This document shows, in pieces, positions 15,175 to 24,526 of a stretch of 54,531 nucleotides of DNA; the stretch's first letter is position 1; every line of letters begins with the position of its first letter. Source of the DNA: Bacteroidales bacterium (GTDB lineage Bacteria > Bacteroidota > Bacteroidia > Bacteroidales > GCA-2748055); contig JAFGWU010000076.1 in the NCBI GenBank assembly GCA_016936975.1, forward strand, positions 1-54,531. Reading direction: 5' to 3'. The notes below the pieces were generated by a model. The model was not told the DNA's origin. It saw nothing but the letters and a program-made list of their open reading frames with translations, and made no database searches. A program made the position numbers and the translations under genes.

Positions 15175-16053
15175 ATGGATCATAAGTCGGGATTTGTAAA
15201 TATAATAGGAAAACCCAACGTCGGAAAATCAACCCTGATGAACCTGCTTGTCGGGGAGAAATTATCCGTTATAACATCCAAAGCACAAACAACACGGAAC
15301 AGGATTCTCGGGATCTTGAATGGTTCCGATTACCAAATCGTTTTTTCGGATACACCGGGTATCCTTGAGCCCTCCTACAAACTTCAGGAGATCATGTTGA
15401 AATCCACACGCTCTGCCCTTGAGGATGCCGATGTGATTATCTATCTCACCGATATTTCTGAAAAACCCAATCCCGATGAGGAATTTATAAGGAAGATCCG
15501 GTCGGCAGAAGTACCGGTCCTCCTGGTTTTGAATAAAATCGATCTGAGCGATCCAGACAGCGTTCTTGAGTTGATCGGACAATGGAATACAGTATTACCG
15601 GATGCAGAAAAGATTCCGGCAAGCGCACTGAAACGTTTTAATGTGGATTTTATTTTCGAACGTATTCTTCACCATCTTCCGGTAGCACTTCCTTTCTATC
15701 CCAAAGATCAACTAACGGATAAATCCGAGCGTTTTTTCGCAGGAGAGTTTATCAGGGAAAAAATCCTGCTGCATTTCAAACAGGAGATTCCCTATTCAGT
15801 TGAAATTGAAATCGACCATTTTAAGGAGACCGGAAATCTCCTGAGAATTCATGGTATTATTTACGTGGAAAGGGAAAGTCAGAAAGGTATTCTTATAGGC
15901 AGGAATGGATTGGCGCTAAAAAGGGTAGCCAGGGAAGCCCGACTGGAGATGGAGCAGTTCTTCAGGAAGAAGATCTTTCTGGAACTACTGGTAAAGGTCA
16001 AAAAGGATTGGCGGAATAATGAACGGGAAATTCGTAAATTCGGATATAGGTAA
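15175..16053 (+). CDS. era: GTPase Era
   Basis: This 292-residue GTPase has the G1 loop GKPNVGKST (12-20), switch region TTRNR, DTPG (59-62) and NKID (120-123). A C-terminal KH domain has the RNA-binding loop IGRNG and the typical ending KIFLELLVKVKKDWRNN. Era binds the 3' end of 16S rRNA and assists 30S subunit assembly. It is in the same unit as rluB and der (10-base gap to der), a ribosome-maturation cluster. Confidence 0.97.
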   Translation: MDHKSGFVNIIGKPNVGKSTLMNLLVGEKLSVITSKAQTTRNRILGILNGSDYQIVFSDTPGILEPSYKLQEIMLKSTRSALEDADVIIYLTDISEKPNPDEEFIRKIRSAEVPVLLVLNKIDLSDPDSVLELIGQWNTVLPDAEKIPASALKRFNVDFIFERILHHLPVALPFYPKDQLTDKSERFFAGEFIREKILLHFKQEIPYSVEIEIDHFKETGNLLRIHGIIYVERESQKGILIGRNGLALKRVAREARLEMEQFFRKKIFLELLVKVKKDWRNNEREIRKFGYR

Positions 16054-16063
16054 ATAAATATTA

Positions 16064-17368
16064 ATGGGTAATATCGTAGCAATTGTGGGGCGCCCTAACG
16101 TGGGAAAATCAACCTTTTTTAACAGGTTGACCGAAACACGCAAAGCTATCGTTGATGAAATCAGCGGCGTCACAAGGGATCGTCATTATGGAAAGGTTTT
16201 CTGGAACGGAAAGGAATTCAGCATAATTGATACCGGTGGATATGTGTCCAATTCCGATGATGTATTCGAAGAAGAGATCCGGAAACAGGTATTACTCGCA
16301 ATTGAAGAAGCCGATGTGGTAATTTTTATGACGGATGTCGTCAGCGGTATCACAGACCTGGATCTTACCGTGGCAGAACTGTTGAGGAGGATTCAAAAAC
16401 CGGTTATCCTTGTTGTCAACAAGGTGGATAACAGCGAACGCTTTTATGATATAAATGAATTTTATAAGCTTGGATTGGGGGAAGTCTATCCGGTCTCCTC
16501 AATAAACGGAAGCGGAACCGGTGAAATACTGGATTATCTCACCGGTTTGCTTACGGAACACCCTGAGGAGCAAAAAGAAGAGATACCTTATATCGCCGTG
16601 GTCGGAAGGCCCAATGTAGGAAAATCATCTCTCATCAATGCACTTATCGGGGAAGAAAGAACCATCGTAACACCTGTTTCAGGGACAACACGTGATTCGA
16701 TTCACACCAGGTACAGGAAATTCAATCACGATTTCATTCTTGTGGATACCGCCGGATTAAGAAAGAAAAGCAAGGTAAAGGAGAATCTTGAATTTTATTC
16801 GATCATGCGTTCAGTAAGAGCAATTGAACATGCTGACGTGTGCATGCTGCTGCTCGATGCCACAATCGGAATTGAAAGCCAGGATGTATCGATCTTTCAC
16901 CTGATTGAAAGAAATCGCAAAGGAGTGGTTGTCCTTGTAAACAAATGGGACGTTGTCGATAAAGACACTATGTCCGCAAAAAAATATGAAGCATCCATCA
17001 GGAAAAGATTGGAACCCTTCAGTGATGTCCCGGTTCTTTTTATTTCCGCTTTAACCAAACAAAGAATCCATAAAGCCCTGGAAGAGACCGTCACTGTATA
17101 TGAAAATCGTAAAAAAAAGATCCCTACATCAAAATTGAATGCGGTTATGCTCAAGGCCGTTGAAGAATACAATCCTCCGGCTGTTAAAGGGAAGTTCATC
17201 AAAATAAAATATGTGACACAGCTTCCTACCCATGCTCCTTCATTTGCTTTCTTTTGCAATTTGCCGCAATATGTCAGAGAGCCGTATAAAAGGTACCTTG
17301 AAAACCAGATAAGAAAAAATTTTAATTTTACAGGTGTTCCCATACAAATCTTTATGAGAAAAAAATAG
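16064..17368 (+). CDS. der: GTPase Der (EngA), double GTPase
   Basis: This 434-residue protein has two complete GTPase domains: GRPNVGKST (9-17) with DTGG and NKVD (119-122), and GRPNVGKSS (181-189) with DTAG and NKWD (293-296). A KH-like C-terminal domain contains the family motif [11 protein letters not shown]. Der works in 50S subunit assembly. It follows era by 10 bases. Confidence 0.97.
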   Translation: MGNIVAIVGRPNVGKSTFFNRLTETRKAIVDEISGVTRDRHYGKVFWNGKEFSIIDTGGYVSNSDDVFEEEIRKQVLLAIEEADVVIFMTDVVSGITDLDLTVAELLRRIQKPVILVVNKVDNSERFYDINEFYKLGLGEVYPVSSINGSGTGEILDYLTGLLTEHPEEQKEEIPYIAVVGRPNVGKSSLINALIGEERTIVTPVSGTTRDSIHTRYRKFNHDFILVDTAGLRKKSKVKENLEFYSIMRSVRAIEHADVCMLLLDATIGIESQDVSIFHLIERNRKGVVVLVNKWDVVDKDTMSAKKYEASIRKRLEPFSDVPVLFISALTKQRIHKALEETVTVYENRKKKIPTSKLNAVMLKAVEEYNPPAVKGKFIKIKYVTQLPTHAPSFAFFCNLPQYVREPYKRYLENQIRKNFNFTGVPIQIFMRKK

Positions 17369-17396
17369 GCAGGATTTTTGCATTAAGTAAAACGTG

Positions 17397-17924
17397 ATGG
17401 CAAGATATGTTACCTCGCTGATTCTGATTATAGCAGCTTCGGTGCTAAGCTGTGACAGGAATGAACCTCATTATTCTGATATTCCCCATATCGATTATCA
17501 ATCCTTTTCTCTCTATTATGAGGTTGATACCCTGGAGCAGTTGAAGTTATCCGGAGATCTGCTATTTAATTTTACCGACGGAGACGGGGATATCGGACTG
17601 CTGCCTGTTTCGGAAAATCCGGGAACCGGCTTGCCGGATACCATCCTTTACAACCTCTTTCTCCAATTGCATGATTACAGGGATAACGGATTTATAAAAA
17701 TACCCGAAGATGAAGGAGGATTTTACAAATACAGGATTCCTTATCTTGATAAAAAACCGCTGACCGGATCGATCTCTATAAAGATTGATTATCCAACCAT
17801 TAAATTCGACACAATCTTCTATACATTTTATCTATACGACCGGGCATTTCATAAAAGCAATACAGATTCTTCCGATATTATTATTTTCACCGGAATTGAG
17901 CCTGATAGTATTAAATCATTCTAA
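17397..17924 (+). CDS. Putative lipoprotein of unknown function
   Basis: This 175-residue protein begins with a lipoprotein signal peptide, MARYVTSLILIIAASVLSC, with the lipobox LSC, so it is likely anchored in a membrane facing the periplasm or outside. The mature part has FNFTDGDGDIGLLP, a short acidic loop pattern seen in several Bacteroidota lipoproteins, and is otherwise beta-rich. A GTG directly precedes the ATG; I chose the ATG. It follows der by 28 bases and its last four bases overlap the end of the convergent SpoIIE phosphatase gene. Function unknown. Confidence 0.75.
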   Translation: MARYVTSLILIIAASVLSCDRNEPHYSDIPHIDYQSFSLYYEVDTLEQLKLSGDLLFNFTDGDGDIGLLPVSENPGTGLPDTILYNLFLQLHDYRDNGFIKIPEDEGGFYKYRIPYLDKKPLTGSISIKIDYPTIKFDTIFYTFYLYDRAFHKSNTDSSDIIIFTGIEPDSIKSF

Positions 17925-20900
17925 ACTTTAATTCCCATAAACAAAACATCGTCCACCTGGTCAAGGTCCTCTTTCCAGAGGAAGAAATTGCTTTTGATGT
18001 AATTATATTGTTCGTCCATGGGTTTATCGCAGATATCGACGAGAAGGTTCTTTAATCTGACCATTTTGAACTTCCGGCCTAAAGGTCCCCCGAATTGATC
18101 GGGATAACCATCCGAAAACATATAAATAATATCGCCTTTTTTAAGCTGGTACTCCTGATCGAAAAACTCCTTCTTTACGCGATCCTCATCAAGCTGTCCC
18201 CCAACAGAATTGCGACTTCCTTTGACATAAACCTGTTCCCCGTTTTGAATCAGGATGACCGGCCTCATTGCAGAGCTGACCCGGAACAGGAGTGTTTTCA
18301 GATCAATCTCAGCAACAATAATGTCCATCCCGTCATTGGAGCCATCTGTTTCGACATTTTGATTAAGGGCTTCCCTAATCTCCTCATCAAGTTTAATGAG
18401 AACCTGGGCCGGGGTCCTGATGTCAGAACGAAGACAGATATCCTTAATAAGGGTGGTTCCAATCATTGACATAAATGCACCCGGAACACCATGACCGGTA
18501 GAGTCGGCACACACAATGATAAATTTATCCTTCTCCACCCTGTCATACCAGTAAAAGTCTCCACTCACTATATCACGGGGCTGATAGAACACAAAACTGC
18601 CGGAGAAGGTATTGTGAAGCTTCTGAATGGACGGCAGAATGCTTGCCTGGATACGCTGGGCATAGTTAATACTGTCGGTTATATCCCTGTTTTTATTCTC
18701 AATTTCTTCTTTCTGGAGGATAACTTCTTTGGTTCGCTCGTCAAGTTGCTGCTGCAGGTATTCCTGAATGGCTTTTTGATTTCGCTCCCTTATCTTGATA
18801 ATAATAAATACCCCCAATACCATTAACAGGAAGCATCCCAATAGAAACCACCATGCTTTCCAGATGGGAATTCTCACACTGATATTAAAAACCAGAGGCG
18901 TGATGGTGCAATTCCCGCTTCCATCGCATGCTTTCAGCTTAAACGTATAGTCTCCGTCCTGAATTCGGTAACTAACAACCGACTCGGAGGTAAGGTCTGA
19001 CCAGCTCTCATCATATCCTTCCAGCATGTGCTGGTAAGATACCTGATGGGGATTGCTCAGGTCAACGCCTATAAAATCAAGAGCCACTTTGTAGGAACCG
19101 TATTTTAATTTTATATCCTCAGTCGGATCATAGGGAACATCGGAAATTGATATTGATTTTATACTTAGCCTGGGAGGTATGGTATCTTTCCTGGACTGGT
19201 AGGTATCATAGAAGATAAGTCCGTTGGTCGTTCCGATGATCACCTTACCGTCGCTTGCGGAAGCTATGGTATTGTGGCCCACATCCGATGTAAATCCCGA
19301 TTCAATTCCGAACGCCTGAATAGCACCCAGGACAGGATTGATCTTGCTGAAGCCAAGCCGGTGACCAACCCATACATACCCTTCCGGATCAAAGCATACT
19401 GCATATGCATAGTCAGATTTCAATCCCGATTCCGATCCATAATATTCCGGATTTTCAGCAGCAAATTTGAATACGCCTTCACCATATGTACCGGCCCAGA
19501 TTGCCCCGTCTTTATCCTCCGCCAGGGAATAAAACTCAAGTTTTGGATTGTTTTTAATCCTGTATTGAAAATTATCGGTCAAGCAATATACACTGGTCAG
19601 GGTCGCAGCCCATACGCGCCCATCCTTCCCGACAAGAATATCGTTTATCCGGTTATGAGGCAAACCTGTACTGGTATTGAAGTAGGCACGTTCCCCGCTG
19701 TGGAGATCAATTGAGAATGCTCCATTATTTGTAGCAACCCAGATGGATTTATCAGTGCCATCGATGGCATTAATAGCGTTTTCAAGAGAGTTGTTTGAAA
19801 TGTAATAAGGCTGAATTCTGGTGCTCCCGGCACTTTTTTTATAAATTCCATTTTTTTCGGTCCCAATCCAGAGGTCCCCAAAAACATCCACGTAAAGCGC
19901 AGTTATAACAGCATCGGGAATCCCATTTGATTTATTAAAGATAACCGGTTCTTGTATATTATAGCGTTCCACAAGGATTATCTCCCCATCACTCCCAAAC
20001 CAATATTCCGACTCGTTCAATGCAAGAGAGGTAATTTCAGGAACAGGTTCTCCATTTAGTTCATTATAAAACACAAAAGCCCTGTCTCTCAGGGTGGTGA
20101 TCCCCTGGCCTTGCGAAGAAAACCAGAGATTTTCTTCACTATCCATGAAGATCGTATTAATATATCTTCCCGGGAGCCCCTGTTTTTCATCGAAAAGCTC
20201 GGATGCAAGCAGGTTGCCCTGTTCATCAAGCTCAAAGCGATATATACCCTTACCATAATCAGAAATCCAGACTCTTTTTGTCCCGTCTTTAACTATTGAA
20301 GATATATTGCCATACTCCAAACCTTTATCAATTCCAATCTTCCGGATCAAATACTGATCCGGATCCGGGCCGCTCCCCGATATTTCAAATAATCCTTCAT
20401 CTTCTGTCCCTATCCAGTAATGATCCTCCTTTACCCCATCAATAATAGTCTGTACCCTGGTATACTGGAGTTCTTCAATATTCCCCGTATGGATAAATTC
20501 TCCCTCCTCGGTTACCTGGTAAAGAGACAATCCGTCAAATGTTCCAACAAGCATATTTCCATCCGAGGTAAATTGCATCGCCGACAGAAATTTACCGGAA
20601 AAAGGCTCACGGATATATTCAAGGGAATTATCGGTTTTTACGACCAGTATTCCGCTTTGCTGGAACAGCAGATAGATATTTCCATTCCTGTCCTCCACAA
20701 TATCATTGACTACAGACCTGAAATCGGCATCCGGTTCAATGACTTTGAAGGATCTTTTATGAAGAACCGATATAATGCCATTGGTATGCCCGAACCAGAG
20801 CCTGCCCTGGCTGTCAAAATAGCTTGTTTTTGCTATGGCTTCCGGCAGCGTATCGCCTCTGAATTCCGTCTCAAAATGATGGCCATCGTAACGGCAAAGT

Positions 20901-21070
20901 CCCTGTGTGGTGCCAATCCACAGGAATCCGTTTTCATCCTGATTGATGGTATAGGTAAATTCATGGAGCAAACCATCTTCAACTCCCAGGGTGGAAAACT
21001 GATAGGATTGTGCTTTCAAAAACCATGTACATACCAAGAGCAGAACAGAAAAGGAAAATATGCGTTTCAT
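17921..21070 (-). CDS. Two-component-type beta-propeller sensor with SpoIIE (PP2C) phosphatase output
   Basis: This 1049-residue protein has a signal peptide (MKRIFSFSVLLLVCTWFLKAQS). It then has about twelve propeller blades of the Reg_prop type (for example DENGFLWIGTTQGLCRYDG, DKDGAIWAGTYGEGVFKF), a Y_Y_Y domain (HMLEGYDESWSDL...DGDYTFKLKA), one membrane helix near 735-757 and a coiled coil of about 40 residues. A cytoplasmic SpoIIE phosphatase follows, with the metal-site motifs SGDFYWYD, ADSTGHGVPGAFMSM and FSDGYPDQFGG. Sensing is periplasmic; output is dephosphorylation of a serine/threonine target, classically an anti-sigma antagonist. No such partner is encoded nearby. It is the last gene of the T9SS-linked unit, 17 bases after the preceding gene. 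Confidence 0.93.
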   Translation of the reverse strand: MKRIFSFSVLLLVCTWFLKAQSYQFSTLGVEDGLLHEFTYTINQDENGFLWIGTTQGLCRYDGHHFETEFRGDTLPEAIAKTSYFDSQGRLWFGHTNGIISVLHKRSFKVIEPDADFRSVVNDIVEDRNGNIYLLFQQSGILVVKTDNSLEYIREPFSGKFLSAMQFTSDGNMLVGTFDGLSLYQVTEEGEFIHTGNIEELQYTRVQTIIDGVKEDHYWIGTEDEGLFEISGSGPDPDQYLIRKIGIDKGLEYGNISSIVKDGTKRVWISDYGKGIYRFELDEQGNLLASELFDEKQGLPGRYINTIFMDSEENLWFSSQGQGITTLRDRAFVFYNELNGEPVPEITSLALNESEYWFGSDGEIILVERYNIQEPVIFNKSNGIPDAVITALYVDVFGDLWIGTEKNGIYKKSAGSTRIQPYYISNNSLENAINAIDGTDKSIWVATNNGAFSIDLHSGERAYFNTSTGLPHNRINDILVGKDGRVWAATLTSVYCLTDNFQYRIKNNPKLEFYSLAEDKDGAIWAGTYGEGVFKFAAENPEYYGSESGLKSDYAYAVCFDPEGYVWVGHRLGFSKINPVLGAIQAFGIESGFTSDVGHNTIASASDGKVIIGTTNGLIFYDTYQSRKDTIPPRLSIKSISISDVPYDPTEDIKLKYGSYKVALDFIGVDLSNPHQVSYQHMLEGYDESWSDLTSESVVSYRIQDGDYTFKLKACDGSGNCTITPLVFNISVRIPIWKAWWFLLGCFLLMVLGVFIIIKIRERNQKAIQEYLQQQLDERTKEVILQKEEIENKNRDITDSINYAQRIQASILPSIQKLHNTFSGSFVFYQPRDIVSGDFYWYDRVEKDKFIIVCADSTGHGVPGAFMSMIGTTLIKDICLRSDIRTPAQVLIKLDEEIREALNQNVETDGSNDGMDIIVAEIDLKTLLFRVSSAMRPVILIQNGEQVYVKGSRNSVGGQLDEDRVKKEFFDQEYQLKKGDIIYMFSDGYPDQFGGPLGRKFKMVRLKNLLVDICDKPMDEQYNYIKSNFFLWKEDLDQVDDVLFMGIKV

Positions 21071-21087
21071 AATAATTATTTAATCAC

Positions 21088-22053
21088 CTAATCCAGCTCA
21101 ACAATTGTAGGGTCGTATTGATATTTCGGGACGCCGCCAATTGGAATGGTGTAGAAAGGCAACGTTTCTCCGTACTGGTTCCTAACATTGACCACAACGT
21201 TATTATTCCTGACAACGGGGCTTTTTAATTTAACAAACTGAAAATCAAACGAGGATTCTTTCTCTTCTTCCTGGATTTTCAGATCATCCCTGGTCCAGTG
21301 ATCCTCCCCTGATATGTCGATCCTGTCTCCCTGCCTCGCCCTTGAAATAACCACTATGGAACCATCCATATCCCAGTCGAAATTTAAAATCTGAAGGGTG
21401 ATGGTCCGGTCATCAATGTATGGATAAATATGGGAGACCTCGTTTTCATCATTATGCATCCTGAATGAATACTCATAAGCAAATGCATTGGCTCCTTCAA
21501 GCGGACGGTTGGTTTCTGCCTCGGTACTCAGATAGTAACGATACATATTTCCGTCATCTCCCGAAATACCTTCACATATTACCTTGAAGACTTTCCCTCC
21601 AAACATTTCAACATATTCACCCTGGGCCGGATTAAAAGGGCCGAAGGTGTACCACTGATTATCGTATCGCGGATTTTCAGCAAATGTTTTTGTCGCAAGG
21701 AGGGTCCCGCTTTTATAATTGCCGGTTGGAGAAGTTTCCCTTGCGTCTACTTCCGACCATACTCCTTCTCCTCCATAGACCTCGTAAACGCAGCTGGTAT
21801 TCCAATCTCCGGCGATTTCATCAATTTTACCCCCAGTATCGGGATCAAAAACCTTGATAAAAAAAGGCTGAGTGTAATCTTCAGGAATTAAAAAGAAAAA
21901 CGCCTGTGAGAAATCGTCGTCTCCCCAGCTGGTTTCTGCTTCACCTCCAAATGTCATTAAATAAGGAATATTTTCATCCACGTTGGGTACCGGCTGGGCC
22001 ATTATCCGTAAAACAACAAAAAGAAATATTATTGATATATTTATCTTATTCAT
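21088..22053 (-). CDS. Secreted protein of unknown function in the T9SS unit
   Basis: This 321-residue protein has a signal peptide (MNKINISIIFLFVVLRIMAQ). I do not recognise a characterised domain. It is beta-rich and acidic, with features such as TSWGDDDFSQAFFFLIPED, a KVFDPDTGGKIDE calcium-binding-like loop, an extended central segment (YTFGPFNPAQGEYVEMFGGKVFKVICEG) and a tail GVPKYQYDPTIVELD. It does not carry a standard T9SS sorting domain. It lies between the PD40/PKD gene (about 100 bases upstream) and the SpoIIE phosphatase (17 bases downstream), which suggests that it acts with them at the cell surface or in the periplasm. The role is unknown. Confidence 0.7.
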   Translation of the reverse strand: MNKINISIIFLFVVLRIMAQPVPNVDENIPYLMTFGGEAETSWGDDDFSQAFFFLIPEDYTQPFFIKVFDPDTGGKIDEIAGDWNTSCVYEVYGGEGVWSEVDARETSPTGNYKSGTLLATKTFAENPRYDNQWYTFGPFNPAQGEYVEMFGGKVFKVICEGISGDDGNMYRYYLSTEAETNRPLEGANAFAYEYSFRMHNDENEVSHIYPYIDDRTITLQILNFDWDMDGSIVVISRARQGDRIDISGEDHWTRDDLKIQEEEKESSFDFQFVKLKSPVVRNNNVVVNVRNQYGETLPFYTIPIGGVPKYQYDPTIVELD

Positions 22054-22154
22054 AACGCTTCAATTTACAATTTGCTAAAAATATACAAATTTCATGCAAA
22101 ATAAAACTGAAGCTATAAACAGGCTCTTTAAATAGCGGGGATAGCTGGAAATTT

Positions 22155-23567
22155 TTAGGATCCCGGAATGACCACAATATCTTTGAAGTTTGAACGTAAT
22201 TCCGGTTCATCCCTTCGGTTCGTGACTTTTTCCCGAACCCCCAGTATAATCCTATAATTTCCAGGATATCCGTAGGAATGTGAGGATTCGATACCTTCCC
22301 CCTTAATTCCATCTCCAAAATCCCAGTAATACTGGTCTATTTCGAAATCCGGAAGGTTGGTTTCACGTGCATCCACCCTGAAAAGCTGGTTAACCCTTAC
22401 AGTATCCGGACATGAAATCGCAGCCTGTATGCGGTATGGAATAATCTGATTCTTATCCAGAACCACTCTGGTCGAATCCAATAATTTATCATACACTTCA
22501 AACCTAACACGATAGGTTCCCGGTCCAGGAAAGGCATAAATAACTTCACTTCCTGGGAACTTAATGGTGTCATCAATGATCCATGCCATTTCAAAGAGCT
22601 CGGGATCAATTGTATCCTGATCCAGCGAGTTGTCTTTGAGCAAAAATCTGCGGTGGTAATTGCTTTTAAATTTTTCAGATTCTTTGAAGACCGGGATGTC
22701 TGTTGAAAACTCATAGATATCATACGTTGCACCGCGCCTTTCGAAATAGCCCGATTCAAAATTATCAGCCATTACCAACGCATAATCATCATTGGGAGAA
22801 TTGATTCGGCTGAAAGGCAGTTTTTCAGCCGGCATCCATTGTCCTTTAAAAAACTCACTCTGAAAAATATCAAATCCTCCACGGGTATCAAAACCATCCG
22901 AGCTGAAATACAACCTGCCAATGGGATGATAAAAAGGATAGAATTCTGTATGCTCTGTATTTATTGATCTCCCAATGTTTTCAGGAACCGTCCATCTACT
23001 ACCTTTCAGGTAGGATACATATATATCATAACCCCCTATTGCATCGTCAAAATCTGCCGAAAAGTACAGGGTATTTCCATTTTCCGTAATGAAAGGGGTA
23101 TAAAGAACATTATCGGGATCATTGTGCTCAAATGGACGAATATTGATCCACCGGTTGTCGTCCCTGTCGGCAAAAAACAGGCCGATACTTTTGGCTCCTA
23201 ATCTGTTTGGAGCATAATACTGGGAAAAAACCATAAGATTCCCATTTCTTGCGAAACTGCAGGGCCCGGTTCCCAGTTCATTCCGTTCACTGAAAACAAC
23301 ATCCTTCCCTCCGCCGAAATTCCGTCCATCCGTCCTGGAAACAAACATGTAAAAGAAATCATTTCCATTTTGATCAAGATTGAGCTTCGCTGAATTTATC
23401 GACCTCGTGGAGATGTACACCAGCAAACTGTCTCCCAGGGGCATCGGAGCCCTTTCATTATGAATATTGGTGGAAATCCTGGAACGCCTCACAATATAAT
23501 AATCCTGTGGAAATAATACCTGGTGGCCTGTAAGCAACAATAATCCTATGAAAAAAAATTGCTTCAT
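22155..23567 (-). CDS. PD40 beta-propeller protein with PKD domains, PorE-like but without OmpA domain
   Basis: This 470-residue protein has a signal peptide (MKQFFFIGLLLLTGHQVLFPQ). PD40/WD40-like blades cover about residues 90-290 (LYFSADFDDAIGGYDIYVS, RLYFSSDGFDTRGGFDIFQSEF), followed by one PKD-like stretch (GSEVIYAFPGPGTYRVRFEVYD) and a true PKD domain with YYWDFGDG near 420-460. PorE-type T9SS proteins combine TPR, PD40 and an OmpA peptidoglycan-binding domain. Here the propeller is kept, but PKD domains replace the OmpA part. It starts five bases after the porP stop and is co-transcribed with it. It probably lies in the periplasm or at the outer membrane as a partner of PorP and the adhesin. 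Confidence 0.82.
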   Translation of the reverse strand: MKQFFFIGLLLLTGHQVLFPQDYYIVRRSRISTNIHNERAPMPLGDSLLVYISTRSINSAKLNLDQNGNDFFYMFVSRTDGRNFGGGKDVVFSERNELGTGPCSFARNGNLMVFSQYYAPNRLGAKSIGLFFADRDDNRWINIRPFEHNDPDNVLYTPFITENGNTLYFSADFDDAIGGYDIYVSYLKGSRWTVPENIGRSINTEHTEFYPFYHPIGRLYFSSDGFDTRGGFDIFQSEFFKGQWMPAEKLPFSRINSPNDDYALVMADNFESGYFERRGATYDIYEFSTDIPVFKESEKFKSNYHRRFLLKDNSLDQDTIDPELFEMAWIIDDTIKFPGSEVIYAFPGPGTYRVRFEVYDKLLDSTRVVLDKNQIIPYRIQAAISCPDTVRVNQLFRVDARETNLPDFEIDQYYWDFGDGIKGEGIESSHSYGYPGNYRIILGVREKVTNRRDEPELRSNFKDIVVIPGS

Positions 23568-23572
23568 ACTTA

Positions 23573-24526
23573 TTAAAAATAGAACGGATTTGGTTCCGGT
23601 ATTCTATTGATGCTTCTCCATTCGATCCTCAGAACAATCTCCCATGTTCCTGAGTAATATAATGCGATATCCGATAAAGGAATAGTATAGGCAAATCCTA
23701 ACATGTATTTCTCATGTTGGACAGGAATATTCAGGAGCACAACGGCATAGTTTGGATGATGATATACCCCGCCAACAAATAAGCGGTTATCCAGTAATCC
23801 AAAATTGGCACTTGCCTTGAAAGTAGTATTGGACCGGTTATAATCAACGAACAGGGCCGGCTTCATATTGAAATTCCGGGAGAAGTCGAAAAGATATGCA
23901 CCGATCAGAATAATTCTGTATTTTGAAAGATCGGCATCCCCAATATCAAAGCGTTTCGTACTCAGGGGAACAGAAAACAGCTCGGGGACCGACAAACCAA
24001 TGAACATTCTTTTATCATAATAAACCCCTCCCACTCCAAAATTCGGAAACCATCTCGTCGGAGCCATTTCAGGGGATATGAAGGAGGGATCTAATGGATT
24101 TCTCAAGGATAGTGATTTATAATCCTCCTTTATCTGATACATTCCGGCAGACAATCCCAGTGACAGATGGCCTCCTTTAACCCTGAAACGGTGAGCATAG
24201 GTAAACATGCCGGAGGTGATCCTTGTCAGAAGATCTTTATTGTCGTTGGTGATCCGGTTATTTGAAAAAATCACTCCGACAGCTTCCGTACCATTAAAGA
24301 CCGGTGTATGTGCATTTAGCTGAAAATCAACAGGACCTGTATCTCCATACATTTTATTCCTGTAAAAGAGACTGCCGCTTGCCAGTTCCCTGTAGCCGGT
24401 AAATCCCGGATTAAAGGTGGTCCATGTCAGATGGTAGTTGCTCAGGGAGGGGACCAGTGAATACTGCCCGATGCCTTCGGAAAGGCAGAATAAAAACAAG
24501 AATAGTATGAATGAAGCCCTTTTCAT
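23573..24526 (-). CDS. Type IX secretion-associated PorP/SprF family outer membrane protein
   Basis: This 317-residue protein has a signal peptide ending EGIGQ and the PorP/SprF fold. The early segment WTTFNPGFTGYRELASGSLFYRN is the family signature, followed by repeated beta strands such as GHLSLGLSAGMYQIKEDY and NFGVGGVYYDKRMFIGLSVPEL. SprF-like proteins are needed for secretion or surface attachment of their cognate type-B-sorted adhesin, here the 1495-residue protein encoded directly upstream. The start codon shares one base with the adhesin stop (TAATG), so expression is coupled. Confidence 0.93.
   Translation of the reverse strand: MKRASFILFLFLFCLSEGIGQYSLVPSLSNYHLTWTTFNPGFTGYRELASGSLFYRNKMYGDTGPVDFQLNAHTPVFNGTEAVGVIFSNNRITNDNKDLLTRITSGMFTYAHRFRVKGGHLSLGLSAGMYQIKEDYKSLSLRNPLDPSFISPEMAPTRWFPNFGVGGVYYDKRMFIGLSVPELFSVPLSTKRFDIGDADLSKYRIILIGAYLFDFSRNFNMKPALFVDYNRSNTTFKASANFGLLDNRLFVGGVYHHPNYAVVLLNIPVQHEKYMLGFAYTIPLSDIALYYSGTWEIVLRIEWRSINRIPEPNPFYF

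Noticed and set aside
20420..21091. 223-codon plus-strand frame inside the SpoIIE sensor gene
   Set aside because: It lies wholly antisense to a well-supported gene and shows no protein-like features.
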